This document shows, one piece after another, positions 1 through 10,696 of a DNA stretch of 64,000 nucleotides; the stretch's first letter is position 1; every line of letters starts with the position of its first letter. Position numbers and translations under genes: made by a program. This DNA comes from Scylla paramamosain (Eukaryota; Arthropoda; Malacostraca; Decapoda; Portunidae). Under the pieces are notes generated by a model. It saw only the letters and a list, made by a program, of their open reading frames with translations, ran no database searches and was not told the origin of the DNA. The DNA lies in NCBI RefSeq assembly GCF_035594125.1, contig NC_087155.1:1354931-1418930 (forward strand), read 5' to 3'.

Positions 1-76
1 TGTTTGATGTTTAACCTCCCCAACAAACCATTGTGGATTTTCTGTACAAATACTGCAATATCAATAAACCGTCCAA

Positions 77-77
<1 letters not shown>
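1..77 (+). mobile_element. Possible LINE 3' tail, cut by window edge
   Basis: The sequence ends with AATAAA at about 62-67 and a few bases later runs into (ATT)n. This is the same arrangement as the LINE 3' ends elsewhere in the window. No coding part is visible, so family and identity are open. Confidence 0.35.
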
Positions 78-160
<83 letters not shown>

Positions 161-300
161 ATCACAAACAAACAAACAGACAAACGAACAAACAAGTTCA
201 TGAAGTTCTGATTTGTGCACGTAGATTGGCTTACAAACACACACACACACACACAAACACACATAAAAAAAAAAAAATGGCAGTTTAAGGGTTAAATTCC
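78..300. repeat. (ATT)n, (CA)n and A-rich simple repeats
   Basis: (ATT)n at 78-126 passes directly into (AC)n at 128-158. A short (CA)n at about 237-263 and a poly(A) run near 266-276 follow. Nothing coding is seen. Confidence 0.9.
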
Positions 301-310
301 AACTGTACAG

Positions 311-334
311 CTCTGTGACTCCTCTCTGATCGGC

Positions 335-385
<51 letters not shown>

Positions 386-407
386 CTGTGACTCCTCTCT
401 GATCGGC

Positions 408-444
<37 letters not shown>

Positions 445-564
445 CTGTGACTCCTCTCTGATCGGCGACACACACACACACACACACACACATGTCTGTG
501 AGTCCTCTATGATCGGCGACACACACACACACACACACAGGTCTGTGACTCCTCTCTGATCGGC

Positions 565-615
<51 letters not shown>

Positions 616-637
616 CTGTGACTCCTCTCTGATCGGC

Positions 638-700
<63 letters not shown>

Positions 701-834
701 CTGTGACTCCTCTCTGATCGGCGACACACACACACACACACACACACACAGGTCTGTGAGTCCTCTATGATCGGCGACACACACACACACACACACACAG
801 GTCTGTGACTCCTCTCTGATCGGCGACACACACA

Positions 835-873
<39 letters not shown>

Positions 874-895
874 CTGTGACTCCTCTCTGATCGGC

Positions 896-942
<47 letters not shown>

Positions 943-1033
943 CTGTGACTCCTCTCTGATCGGCGACACACACACACACACACACACACACAGGTCTGTG
1001 ACTCCTCTCTGATCGGCGACACACACACACACA
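311..1033. repeat. Compound minisatellite: 27-bp core alternating with (CA)n
   Basis: Twelve copies of a core ending CTGATCGGCGA alternate with (CA)n blocks of very different lengths. Core ends lie near 337, 399, 468, 519, 567, 639, 724, 777, 827, 897, 967 and 1019. Ten cores carry CTCCTCTCTGATC. The two at about 493-519 and 751-777 share a variant reading GTCCTCTATGATC. All frames translate into Cys-Val or Thr-His runs, which are not real proteins. Confidence 0.95.
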
Positions 1034-1039
1034 GATAGA

Positions 1040-1489
1040 TAGATATTTTAGATAGATATTTTATTGACCACAACATAATACAGCATAAATATAATATATA
1101 CATACAAATACACCATAACATGGTCCAGCACAAAATTAAAACTCATAAATTTCTAAATACTTAAAATATCTTAAAATAATTTGTGAATCAGGAACCCGTA
1201 GTGTGTTTTACTAACTACATAATAAACAATATAACATGAGTAAACAATGTCGTTCAATGTACTGACATCCTAGTTAAACAAACAGAAGTACTCTTTTAGA
1301 TTATTTCTAAGTACAGATTTTACTTTTTACTGACACAAGTGATAAAAATGAACTAATAAGCTAGATTGTATAAAAATGTTAAAATGTTAGAATTATATTC
1401 TGACTATATAGCCGTTATTTTTTTCTACTTAGTTATATGAAGATAGAATTAGGTGAACAATTTTACACTGATCCATATTAGAATATTGC
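1040..1489 (-). other. LINE-A 3' UTR and polyadenylation signal
   Basis: About 430 AT-rich bases follow the ORF2 stop. On the minus strand they end with GTTGTGGTCAATAAAA (1061-1076). The same 16 bases end a second element at 17793-17808, which marks them as the conserved 3' end of a family. Confidence 0.7.
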
Positions 1490-4400
1490 TCAAAAAAAAA
1501 TATCTTGAATAGTTACAAAATCATGACAATCTCTCACATGTTGTGTACTAGGGCAATCTTGTACCACATGTGTTTCCGTCTGTATACAGCCACATGGACA
1601 CAATCTCTCCTCTATAGGTAGACGACCACGTCCCCTCCTATTCCATCTGCCAGTCTCCACCGCTAAAGAGTGAGCTGACAACCTAAACTGTGTAAATGAC
1701 ATCCTCTCTCTTTCTGGTATACTATCCCTTACACGGTAAACCTCGTGAACAGATAAACCCGGATTGATTTCTCGGTAAGTCATTCTCCTAGATGATTCGG
1801 ATCTCAAAATATCGTTCTTTAGTGATTCTGTTGTTAATATGATATCATCTAAATTATTAAAAATCAATCCGTGTACATATGTTCTCGTAGTATATCTAGT
1901 GCCCAGTACTTTATGTATTACCAACATTAGGGGATCGTCATTCATTACAGATCTTTCTCGCCACACTTTAGTGAAGAACTTTCTTTGTCTACTTCGTACA
2001 AGATCTTTTAAAGGTGGATATCCAGATTCAATGTAACACATATCATTGCAGGTGGTCTTCCTAACTCCAAGTCGCTGTTTTAATGTCCCGTTGTAGATTT
2101 TTGTGGCTGGTTTTAAGTCAGCGTTCAGCCACGACTCACACCCATACAGCACGGCTGACATGAGAGCAGCATCAAATATTCTCTTCTTTACGATAAAGGA
2201 CCAGTCACAATTCTTCTTTAAGAATAAGACAAATTTGTTAAAGTGTGCCATCTTTGCCTGCATGTGAGCCGCGACTGCCGCTGACACGGAACCGTCAGCT
2301 GTAAATGGTGAGCCAAGATAGGTGTACTGTGCGCACGACTCCACCACCAGGTCATCTACTCTTACTGCCTCTCTGTCGTGTTCTGTACCACATATAACAA
2401 AGAATTTTGTTTTTGTTGCATTGATCTTCATGCCATAGCTATCGCAGTACTGTTTTAGCAATGTTACTTTATTGATTAAATTATCTTTGGTTGTTGCAAG
2501 GAGCACCGTATCATCCATTAGGACTAAAATATGTAGCCAAGACAAGAAACCATCAGGATTACTATTTTCTTTGATAATCTTAATCAGGTCATTAACGTAC
2601 AGGACAAAGAGCAGACAAGATGTTGAGCTACCCTGACGCACCCCGACCGTGGCTGCTACTATCACTGAACCGATGACACTGTTCGTTACCGCGTACATAG
2701 CAACAAGTGCCGCCAGCATAACACTACCACAACCCAAACGTCTCAGAACTGCAAATAACATACTTCTAGGTACCAGATCGTAAGCCTGAGTAAAGTCCAC
2801 AAACATTACAAAAAGTTTCCTTTTCTTCCTTTTAGCCATATCAGTTAATAATCTTAATGTTACGATATGCTCAATGCAGCCACGACCTTTCTGTGCTCCA
2901 GCCTGCTCCCTGTATGGTTTGAACCATCTCTCCAGTCGCGCAAACAGTACCATATCAAAGAGTTTAGCGAGACAATTAATAATAGTCACACCACGGTAAT
3001 TACGAGGTTCCCGTCTGTTACCTCTCTTAAATAACATGAACAGTTTAGCCGTAGACCATAGACTAGGATATGAAGCTGACGCGAATATAGTATTAAATAA
3101 TGTAGTAATTATCAGCAACCATTGCCCTGCAAGTAGTTTTAACACACCGGGAGAGACTCCATCTGGACCGCATGCCTTGTCTGGCTTAATATTGTCTATT
3201 TGCTTCTGAACTTCCTCTGGACTTATCTGGTCATCTAGAATTGGAATATTTACTGGTAAATGATTTCCGTCATCTAAATTATCTGTCACAGTAGGATTCA
3301 ATACTTCCTCATAAAATTCTTTAAATTCCTGATCAGAAGGACGACCATCTTCCTTACAATCACCCTGATATTTACCCTTCCAATCTATCGCCCTCCATAC
3401 TCGAGAATCATCACGGTCCTGTAGGAGTCTGTCCCAGCGGTCAGTGTATGTCCTGTCATGTACATCATTACCTTCACCTGCCGCCGTCTCGCCACGGCTC
3501 TTACTGCAACATTCGTACAACACTTCAGACACCTTTTCTGCAAACTCATCTACAGTGACATCATTACCATCCACATGCACATTAGAAATCAAATTAGAGA
3601 ACATATCATGATTAATCTGATTGAATTTTATAGGTTTACTCGTCATCTTAGCACGCTCCGCAGTCCCCAGTAGTGATGCATGACCGCCTAAATGGTAGGC
3701 ACGCCGTAACACATGGTCAAAATTGACTTTATTCAAGCATAATTGGACCGCTATCGGAGCGTGATCTGATGGCAAGTGTTCTGTCTGGTGAACCTGAAAC
3801 AAATCAATATTCCTGACTAACTTCTCTGACGCTATACAAACATCCAACTCGGAAATCCATGTGCTATCTTTCTTAAATGTCAGATTGCTTACAAAGTGCT
3901 TCTCACGAGTTTTCAGATTGTTGATCACAATTAAGTTATTGTCTTTACAAACTGATGCTAAGGCATAAGCGTTATCATTGGGAGTATTTACATCATCTGA
4001 TATGAGTGGATATGCATATTCAGTATTATTGGCAATATCTCTTACAGCTTTGCCCAACCTCGCATTTACATCACCTAATATTAAACACTTATCACAGTTG
4101 TTTTCCATGAGCTTCTCGTGTATAGCTGCAAATGACTCGTGAGAGAAGTACAGTGAGTCACTTGGGGGTATGTAGCAGGCACCAAACATTACTCCAGGTA
4201 CACAACTCAGTTCAAACCACACCTGGTCACACATGCTCGTATCCACTCTTATTACATCTTCACTGAGACAGTTTTTTTTTTATCATAACAGTTGTTCCGC
4301 CACGATGAGCTGCGTTCTGATTGTAGCTCATGTAAGAAACATAGCCAGGCAAGCATACACGTAGCGATGTTTTCACTTCATTCAGTGCCACAATGTCATA

Positions 4401-4526
4401 TTTCAGTAACATATCTTCCACATTCTTCTTTTCTAACTTAGTTTTGCAACCGTTAATATTCCAAGACAAGATTTTAAGAACTCTAGTATTATGTTGTGGT
4501 CGACCTAAAAACCCTGCCAGTTCCAC
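1490..4526 (-). pseudogene. LINE-A ORF2: endonuclease and reverse transcriptase, one frameshift
   Basis: The first part, 4526-4260, carries the endonuclease start (LSWNINGC, then NEVKT). An A10 run at about 4272-4281 on the minus strand then shifts the frame into TGA. The second part, 4246-1490, is open for 918 residues. It holds the rest of the endonuclease (LGDVNARLG, SDHAPIAV) and the reverse transcriptase, with VDFTQAYDLVP as motif A, GVRQGSS, and LMDD at about 2508-2519 as motif C. It ends in a CCHC knuckle (CPCGC, then H and C). One base of homopolymer slippage is the only visible break, so this could be a young copy or a sequencing error. The reading frame enters from ORF1 without an ATG (see the slippery-site entry). 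Confidence 0.85.
4505..4514 (-). promoter_or_regulatory. Putative -1 frameshift site at the ORF1/ORF2 junction
   Basis: In the ORF1 frame the minus strand reads G GGT TTT TAG: a GGGTTTT heptamer (4514-4508) directly followed by the ORF1 stop (4507-4505). A -1 shift on this heptamer gives GGG TTT TTA and enters ORF2, which has no ATG near its start. The heptamer has the standard X XXY YYZ form. Use of the site is inferred. Reinitiation or a non-ATG start remain alternatives. Confidence 0.5.
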
Positions 4527-5248
4527 TTATCGATCACAACACCATCCTTGTAGAGTTGACGCTCTCTTGCGTTAAACACAATGTTGCAGCCAACATTTTC
4601 CGGACGTTCCTTTTCTGCTTGCTCTGCTTCACGCAACCTCCTCCACTCTGCTCGGACACTCGGGTGAACATCCTTCTTAATGAAAATAGTCTTGTACGCT
4701 TCTGTGTTGCATTGTTTGAGATTCTTAGCCTTGTTGAGCACAACATCCCGGTCTTGCTTGGATCTCACGGTGACCAGGATGGGACGAGAGCGCCGTGGTC
4801 GTGCTCCCCCAGCAGCACCACCGTCACCCAGCCGTCGGACACTCAGCACCTCGCTCGTTACACCAGCTGCATCCCAGATTTTGTTAACCTTATCCACGTC
4901 CTCTGTCTCACCGTCCAGCTCTTCACCGTTATCTGGGACACCGAGTATTACTAAGTTGCATTCTCGTTCCTTCCTATCCAGTCCTTCAAGAAAACGTTGT
5001 TGTTTTGATATTATTTCAGCTTGCACGTTGACCTGCTGCTGCAACTCAGTAATCTTAGTGTTGATGACACTTCCAGATGACGTTAGTGCTTGTCTCAGGT
5101 CTGCCAATTCCTTTATTACATCGTTCAACTTCTCTGCAATAGAATCTTGTTCACTCGATGCAAGAATACTCTCTATTAGTTCGTCTTTTGACAACCGAGA
5201 AAGTTGAGTTTTCTGTAATTTTCTTAAATCTGACAACTGTCTTGCCAT
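4505..5248 (-). CDS. LINE-A ORF1 protein, coiled coil plus RRM-like
   Basis: An intact 247-residue ORF begins with ATG. Residues about 15-90 have heptad-like Leu, Ile and Lys/Glu spacing typical of a coiled coil. Residues about 95-180 (ERECNLVILGVPD, then PRPILVTVRS) resemble the RNA-binding RRM-like core of L1-type ORF1 proteins. The C-terminal part is basic and ends KWNWQGF. Such proteins coat LINE RNA and act as nucleic-acid chaperones. The last 20 bases overlap the ORF2 frame. The function is inferred from layout and these motifs. Confidence 0.7.
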   Translation of the reverse strand: MARQLSDLRKLQKTQLSRLSKDELIESILASSEQDSIAEKLNDVIKELADLRQALTSSGSVINTKITELQQQVNVQAEIISKQQRFLEGLDRKERECNLVILGVPDNGEELDGETEDVDKVNKIWDAAGVTSEVLSVRRLGDGGAAGGARPRRSRPILVTVRSKQDRDVVLNKAKNLKQCNTEAYKTIFIKKDVHPSVRAEWRRLREAEQAEKERPENVGCNIVFNARERQLYKDGVVIDKWNWQGF

Positions 5249-5400
5249 AATGAGAAGATGGGTAGGTAAGGTGTGGCAACTGTGGTTGCTATGAAAACAG
5301 CCCAGTCAGGTTCCAACTGCGCATGCGCCACCTGCAGAAATCTGGTCGTGGGGAGGGTTTGCCCAGGCACCACAGGTTTAAAGGCAAATAACGGCTAAGT
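5249..5400 (-). promoter_or_regulatory. LINE-A 5' leader with NRF1-like palindrome
   Basis: Just upstream of the ORF1 ATG lies TGCGCATGCGC (5318-5328), a palindrome matching the NRF1 consensus, about 70 bases before the start codon. Full-length LINEs need internal promoters, so it is a plausible promoter element. Factor binding is inferred. Confidence 0.4.
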
Positions 5401-6060
5401 CCAAAACTCCTCTTCTACATGAAGCAACCACAATGGACTCACGTACTTAATGCGTTGCTGAGTGAGTGTTGAAAGGTCGTAGGGTCTCTAGAGTCTCTTA
5501 AATCGCGATAAAACAAGGAGCACCTTCCCTCTTCTGTTTACTCCTCCGCCACACACACACTACACTACACTTGCCACCATCTCAGACAGGACGCCATCTT
5601 GTTGTGTCAGTCCGAGACGCCTCCTATCCCCCCAATCTCTCTCTCCTCACCACTCGCCAGCCACTCCTTCCCGTCCCACTTCCGCCAGCAGCAGCTTCTG
5701 GCCGCCCAATAGCCAGCAGCCCCTTCACGGCCACTACCTGCCACCACACCTTCCTGCCATTACCCCCTCCCACTCCTTCCTCCCCTCCCTTCAACCCACT
5801 CCTTCCTAGCCGCCATTCGCCACCCACTCCTGCCAGGCCCCTACCAGCAACCCACTCCTTCCCGCTCCCCGCCTGCCATCCGCCCCTTCCCGCCCCCCAC
5901 CCACCATCCACTCCTGGCCCCCACTCGCCTCACGCTCCTTTCCCCTTTCCGCTGCCCACACAGTAGGTGCTCTACTCGCCCCCTCCCCCCCACTCATGAC
6001 GTCACGGACGGCGATGACAGTGACTGGCTGGTGTGAACCGCACCTCACACTCGCTCTACC
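5401..6060. repeat. Pyrimidine-rich degenerate CCACTCCTTCC repeats
   Basis: From about 5530 to 5960 the plus strand is C/T-rich and repeats CCACTCCTTCC at irregular 20-40 bp spacing. A 131-codon Pro-rich open frame (5571-5966) exists, but its composition follows the repeat and it is not taken as a gene. 5401-5530 shows nothing recognisable. Confidence 0.6.
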
Positions 6061-6087
6061 TAAATGCTGCTACTACTGCTACTACTG

Positions 6088-6141
<54 letters not shown>
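6061..6141. repeat. (ACT)n array
   Basis: The array is almost pure CTA triplets. It forms the left flank of the 6142-6257 LINE-R tail. Confidence 0.95.
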
Positions 6142-6257
6142 ATATAATACCTCCACCCCATGTTTATTGATGTGTCAATTAGGGGCTCCATTACTTGGAG
6201 GTCATTAGCCCCAGCTCCCGCTAATGACTGTGGCATCCAACCATATCTAATACTCTA
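6142..6257 (-). mobile_element. LINE-R 3' tail, extreme 5' truncation, inside (ACT)n
   Basis: These 116 bases are nearly identical to 9050-9164, the 3' end of the larger LINE-R copy, and lie in the same orientation. They contain a 9-bp perfect hairpin, GTCATTAGC (6201-6209) with GCTAATGAC (6220-6228), around a 10-base loop. Both sides are (ACT)n arrays. The segment starts abruptly at CTCTATA, as expected of a 5'-truncated insertion. Confidence 0.85.
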
Positions 6258-6289
<32 letters not shown>

Positions 6290-6510
6290 TAATTACTAGT
6301 GCCACTACAATTACTTCTGTTACTACTGCTGCTACTACTACTAATACTACTAATACTAATACTCGTTCTACTTCTACTACTATACTAATATTAGTTCTAC
6401 TACTACTACTACTACTATTATTACGATAACTTACTACTACTACTTCTACTGGTACTACTACGACTATTATTATTATTATTATTATTACGACTACTCTTAC
6501 TACTATTTTG

Positions 6511-6544
<34 letters not shown>

Positions 6545-6560
6545 TTATTATGACTACTGT

Positions 6561-6615
<55 letters not shown>
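6258..6615. repeat. Degenerate (ACT)n/(ATT)n array
   Basis: CTA triplets predominate, with interspersed ATT, ACG and CTG triplets. Open frames of poly-Thr, poly-Ser or poly-Leu here are artefacts of the repeat. Confidence 0.9.
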
Positions 6616-6906
<291 letters not shown>

Positions 6907-6907
<1 letters not shown>

Positions 6908-7071
6908 GTCAGTCAGCTGTTTTCAAGGTCGCTGGGCCTCGCTGCCCTCCTGTCTGGCTTGTATGATGCCACGTAGCATTTTACAGGAGTACTTTTAATC
7001 ACCGCAGTAATGTTGTCGTGCAATGCTTGTCGGTAAATTACCTGCTTTTTATTGCCACTTGTCTTGTTATA
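6907..7071 (-). mobile_element. Inverted-repeat (MITE-like) element, one arm missing
   Basis: The copy holds the centre (6907-6962) and one complete arm of 109 bases (6963-7071). The arm is the reverse complement, at roughly 85% identity by eye, of the 109-base left arm at 48245-48353. The centre (CAGCTGTTTTCAAGGTCGCT) is shared in the same orientation. The other arm is absent and replaced by (CT)n. No coding capacity is seen. Confidence 0.7.
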
Positions 7072-7102
7072 ACACACACACACACACACACACAGTTGTT
7101 TG

Positions 7103-7151
<49 letters not shown>

Positions 7152-7305
7152 CTCCTCCACCTGTGCATCCTCCTCCTAATAGTAGTAAATCTATTATTAT
7201 TATTATTATTATTAGTAGTAGTAGTAGTAGTAGGAGGAGGAGGAGGAGGAGGAGCAGCAGCAGCACCAGTAGCAGTAGCAGAAATAGTAGTAACTGTGGT
7301 AGAAA

Positions 7306-7340
<35 letters not shown>

Positions 7341-7440
7341 ATAATAGTAGTAGTAACAGTAGTTGTTGTCGTCGTCACCTCCTCCTCCCCCTCCTCCTCC
7401 TCCTCCTCCTCCTCCTCCTTCTCCTCCCCTCTCCTCCTCC
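7072..7440. repeat. Mosaic of dinucleotide and triplet arrays
   Basis: In order: (CA)n 7073-7094, (CT)n 7107-7147, (ATT)n about 7190-7213, (AGT)n, (GGA)n about 7232-7253, further (AGT)n to 7345, and (CCT)n 7377-7440. This is one of the densest switches between repeat types in the window. Confidence 0.9.
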
Positions 7441-7677
7441 ACCTCCCCCTTGCTTCCCGTCATCTCCCTCTCCGCCACGCTCGCAGCAACGTCACGCGAC
7501 CCGCTAAAGCTGCTTGCCGTCACTCACTGTTGTCTGTTTCCCTCCTTCAAAATTGTGTGTGTGTGTGGCTGCCAACATGAGTGTGCATTGTCACCAACAC
7601 CATCACTGTTACTTACCGCAACACTCTTTCCTCTTTCACTACAAAGGAAAAACAAACTCACACAAAGGACACTCTTT
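7441..7677. other. Short non-repetitive stretch
   Basis: C/T-rich to mixed sequence with a short (TG)n near 7554-7567. No gene or element was recognised. Confidence 0.5.
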
Positions 7678-7861
7678 TCTGCCCCCATGGCCTGCTACTA
7701 CTACTACTACTGCTACTACTAATACTATTACGATTATTACTGATACTTCTACTACTACTACGATTATCACTGCTACTACTACTAATAATAAAAATATTAT
7801 TACGAGTATTACTGCTACTTCTACTACGATTATCACTGCTACTACTACTATTACTGCTATA

Positions 7862-7919
<58 letters not shown>

Positions 7920-7997
7920 TTACTACTACTACTACTACGATTATGACTATTACTAATGTTAGTAGTACTTCAACTGCTGCTACTGTTAATACTACTG

Positions 7998-8031
<34 letters not shown>

Positions 8032-8255
8032 GATTGTGACTGCTACTACTACTACTATTAATAATAATAATAGTACTACTACTACTGCTGCTACTACTGT
8101 TAATACTATTGCGACTACTGCTACTATTACTACTACTATTTCTACTGCTACTACTACTACTACTACCACCACCACCACCACCACCACCACCACCACCACC
8201 ACTACCACCACCTCCACCACCACCATTACTGCTACTACTCCTATTACTACTACTC

Positions 8256-8325
<70 letters not shown>

Positions 8326-8469
8326 GAGTACTTCTACTACTGCTACTACTGTCAATACTACTGCGACTATTGGGACTACTACTGCTATTACTACTACTAT
8401 TACTACTACTACCACTACTACTGCTGCTGCTGATGCTACTAGTACTGCTACTACTAGCACCACTACCAT

Positions 8470-8507
<38 letters not shown>

Positions 8508-8508
8508 T
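7678..8508. repeat. Long degenerate (ACT)n array with (CCA)n and (AAT)n blocks
   Basis: About 830 bases of ACT-type triplets, with (CCA)n at 8164-8225 and (AAT)n at 8258-8322. It translates as long Thr, Leu or Asn runs in every frame and is not coding. It supplies one flank of the LINE-D insertion at 8509-8834. Confidence 0.95.
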
Positions 8509-8834
8509 TTTATGTAGGAAGGACACTGGCCAAGGGCAACAAAAGTCGAATTAAAAAAAATGCCCACTGAAATGCCAGTCCCATAAAAGGGTCCAAAGTG
8601 GTAGCCAAAAATTTAAGGATAAGTGTCTTGAATCGTCCTTCTTGAAGGAATTCAAGTCATAGGAAGGTGGAAATACAGAAGCAGGCAGGGAGTGCCAGAG
8701 TTTACCAGAGAAAGGGATGAATGACTGAGAATACATATGCAACATTGCGGCGGTGAGAGAGAGGTTGAAGACAGTCAGTTAGAGGAGAGGAGTTGATGAG
8801 ACGAAAAGCTTTTGATTCCACCCTGTCTAGAAGA
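8509..8834 (-). mobile_element. LINE-D 3' fragment inserted in (ACT)n
   Basis: The reverse complement matches the last part of the other LINE-D copies (compare 42910-43380): the GGACTGGCATTTCAGTGGGC block and the CCTTCCTACATA end. The plus-strand TTTTTT at 8507-8512 is its short poly(A). (ACT)n borders both ends. It is truncated at the 5' end and non-coding. Confidence 0.85.
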
Positions 8835-8873
8835 GACTAGTACTACTACCACCACCATTACTACAGCTGCTGC

Positions 8874-8904
<31 letters not shown>

Positions 8905-9007
8905 GTTGTTACTACTACTACTACTGCTACTACTACTAATACCACCACTAGAACTATCACTACTACCACCATTACTACTACTTCTACTGCTATTATCACC
9001 ACCATTG

Positions 9008-9041
<34 letters not shown>

Positions 9042-9046
9042 ACTAA
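8835..9046. repeat. (ACT)n/(ACC)n array
   Basis: Degenerate triplet array lying between the LINE-D fragment and the LINE-R 3' end. Confidence 0.9.
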
Positions 9047-10206
9047 AATAATACCTCCACCCCATGTTTATTGATGTGTCAATTAGGGGCTCCATTACTT
9101 GGAGGTCATTAGCCCCAGCTCTCGCTAATGACTGTGGCATCCAACCATATCTAATACTCTATAATATAAACATTAGTTGTTAACTATAAATTCACTCTAC
9201 CTCTACTCTATCTACTCTTATGCCACTCTCCACCACTGTAGCCTCGCAGTCGAGGCCTCCTAAGTCTGCAGGTATGGGAGTGGAATGCCTTGTCCCCCTG
9301 AGACACAGGAGGGCAGATCTGAGGAGGGAGAATGAGAGACGGCACCTCATCCATGCGACGACATGGCTCCTTGGCTGGTGCTTCTTTTCTGCCATTAGGT
9401 CGGCTAGTCTTGAGTAGAAGCACTGAGCCTTGGAGCCCATCCCGCCAGATGTGGTGAAGACCAGAGGTGTGAAGCTGCCCTGGTCAACGTGTTGGATTCT
9501 CTCCCCATACGCTCGGATCTTCTCCTGCTCATTCTTGCGGTGGGCGGCCTCCAGGGAGAGTTCGTGGTGACAGGCGGCCATCGGGTCAAAGATCCGTATG
9601 TCCACGAATGCTTTCTGTCCCCTTGTCCAGAACCCTCGTGCACTGACGTCGACTCGAGCCTCGTTGGTGGTGTTGGCTGTTCTGTAGCGTAGGTGCTCGC
9701 CGTCTAGCGGCAGGAGGGTCGGTTCAGTGGAGACATCGTGGCACACCTCCCTGAGCATGCTGGCGGTCAGATCTCTCACCTCATCGTGCCTGATACATAC
9801 GAATCCCTCCTTTTTGCACGTCATGGTGTGGTTGACGTCATTGGGGGAGCCACACACACAGGTACTGGGGAGTCCTTCCATCGGCCAGCCGTACCTCAGA
9901 GCAATGGCGTCGACAAATTATTCTTGTTTGTTGAGGCTGAAGCCCTTCGCTCTGATGGGCAGTGACGTTAGCCAGTTAGAGGCTCCCGTTTCCTGTGCGG
10001 TGAGGATTTTTCTCACTGTGGTTGCAGGCAGGATGTTTATCAGGTCTTCGAGACAGTTTCGTTGATGTTGTTGCCTATCTCTAGATATAGTTCGTCCTTG
10101 CTCAGTGACTGCACTTTGGGCTATTTCACCATGTGCGTCCTGAGCAATGATCTTCTCTGTGAGGGACCTGGTGAGCTTGAGGGAGTTGAGGTTCTCCACA
10201 GGTTCT
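9047..10206 (-). mobile_element. LINE-R, 5'-truncated retrotransposon flanked by (ACT)n
   Basis: On the minus strand the element enters from (AGT)n at about 10206. It carries the C-terminal third of a reverse transcriptase protein, then a short UTR, and ends with the hairpin module (GTCATTAGC 9105-9113, GCTAATGAC 9124-9132) and GGAGGTATTAT before (TAG)n. An 11-bp tandem repeat, AGGTTCTCCAC twice (10189-10210), marks the 5' junction. The 116-base tail at 6142-6257 is a second insertion with the same 3' end and the same kind of flanks. Confidence 0.8.
9192..10206 (-). pseudogene. LINE-R C-terminal protein: CCHC plus restriction-like endonuclease candidate
   Basis: The frame is open from the (ACT)n junction to 9192 except for one TAA at 9918-9920, directly after LNKQE. 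Visible blocks are ASNWLTSLPIRAKGF, then a CCHC knuckle (CVCG, H, C). These are followed by RHDEVRDL, EARVDV and AFVDIRIFDP, and SFTPLVFTTSGGMG near the end. The order CCHC, RH-x-x-(V/I), ...DV, ...D-I-R resembles the CCHC and PD-(D/E)XK-like endonuclease of R2, R4 and Dong-type LINEs. The usual KPD is replaced, so the match is partial. The same protein block is, from memory, common in marine invertebrate genomes. The reverse transcriptase core itself is missing from this truncated copy. Confidence 0.6.
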
Positions 10207-10548
10207 CCACTACTACTACTACTACTACCACCTCCATTACTACTTCTGCTACTACTACTACAACCACCACTACTATTACTGCTACTGCTACTACTACTAC
10301 TACTACTACTACTACAACTGCTACTACTACTAGTACCACCACCACTACTACCACTACCACTACTATCCCTAGCACCAGTGCCTGTATAATAGTCATCAGG
10401 TGTCACGGTGTGATGAGAGGAAGCCTTAAAAAGGAAAAACAAGTGTCTGTGTGGCAGCTTCGGCCTGACACAGTGAGGCAGAGTCAGACACGTGCACAGT
10501 GTGAATACAGTGTGTGTAAGGCAACGCCAATAAACACTTCCTTGCCTC

Positions 10549-10641
<93 letters not shown>

Positions 10642-10696
10642 TGTCATAAAATATATTTTTTATAGAAATATTTTTTGTTCATGGATTTACTGGAAG
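10207..10696. repeat. (ACT)n, short unique stretch, then (CA)n
   Basis: (ACT)n runs 10207-10371. About 175 bases follow that show no gene but end in CCAATAAACAC (about 10528), possibly another element's 3' end. (CA)n spans 10551-10639. AT-rich sequence leads to the LINE-D piece. Confidence 0.85.

Larger units (their letters stand above)
1040..5400 (-). mobile_element. LINE-A, near-complete two-ORF non-LTR retrotransposon
   Basis: On the minus strand the order is 5' leader, ORF1 (5248-4505), ORF2 (4526-1490, one frameshift) and an AT-rich 3' UTR ending GTGGTCAATAAAA near 1060, then TATC and TG repeats. ORF2 has an apurinic-type endonuclease, a reverse transcriptase and a C-terminal CCHC knuckle. 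The reverse transcriptase active site reads LMDD rather than the usual YADD. The 5' limit is not defined by a repeat and may extend past 5400. The clade is not assigned. Confidence 0.85.

Noticed and set aside
311..1033. CRISPR-like regular repeats
   Set aside because: The spacers are (CA)n tracts, not unique sequence, and the genome is animal.
11..1133. Long Cys-Val or Thr-His open frames
   Set aside because: They are translations of (CA)n and the minisatellite core.
5571..5966. 131-codon Pro-rich ORF
   Set aside because: Composition follows a degenerate CCACTCCTTCC repeat. No domain or splice support.
7514..8554. 346-codon Thr/Asn-rich ORF
   Set aside because: Lies in a triplet array, where all frames stay open.
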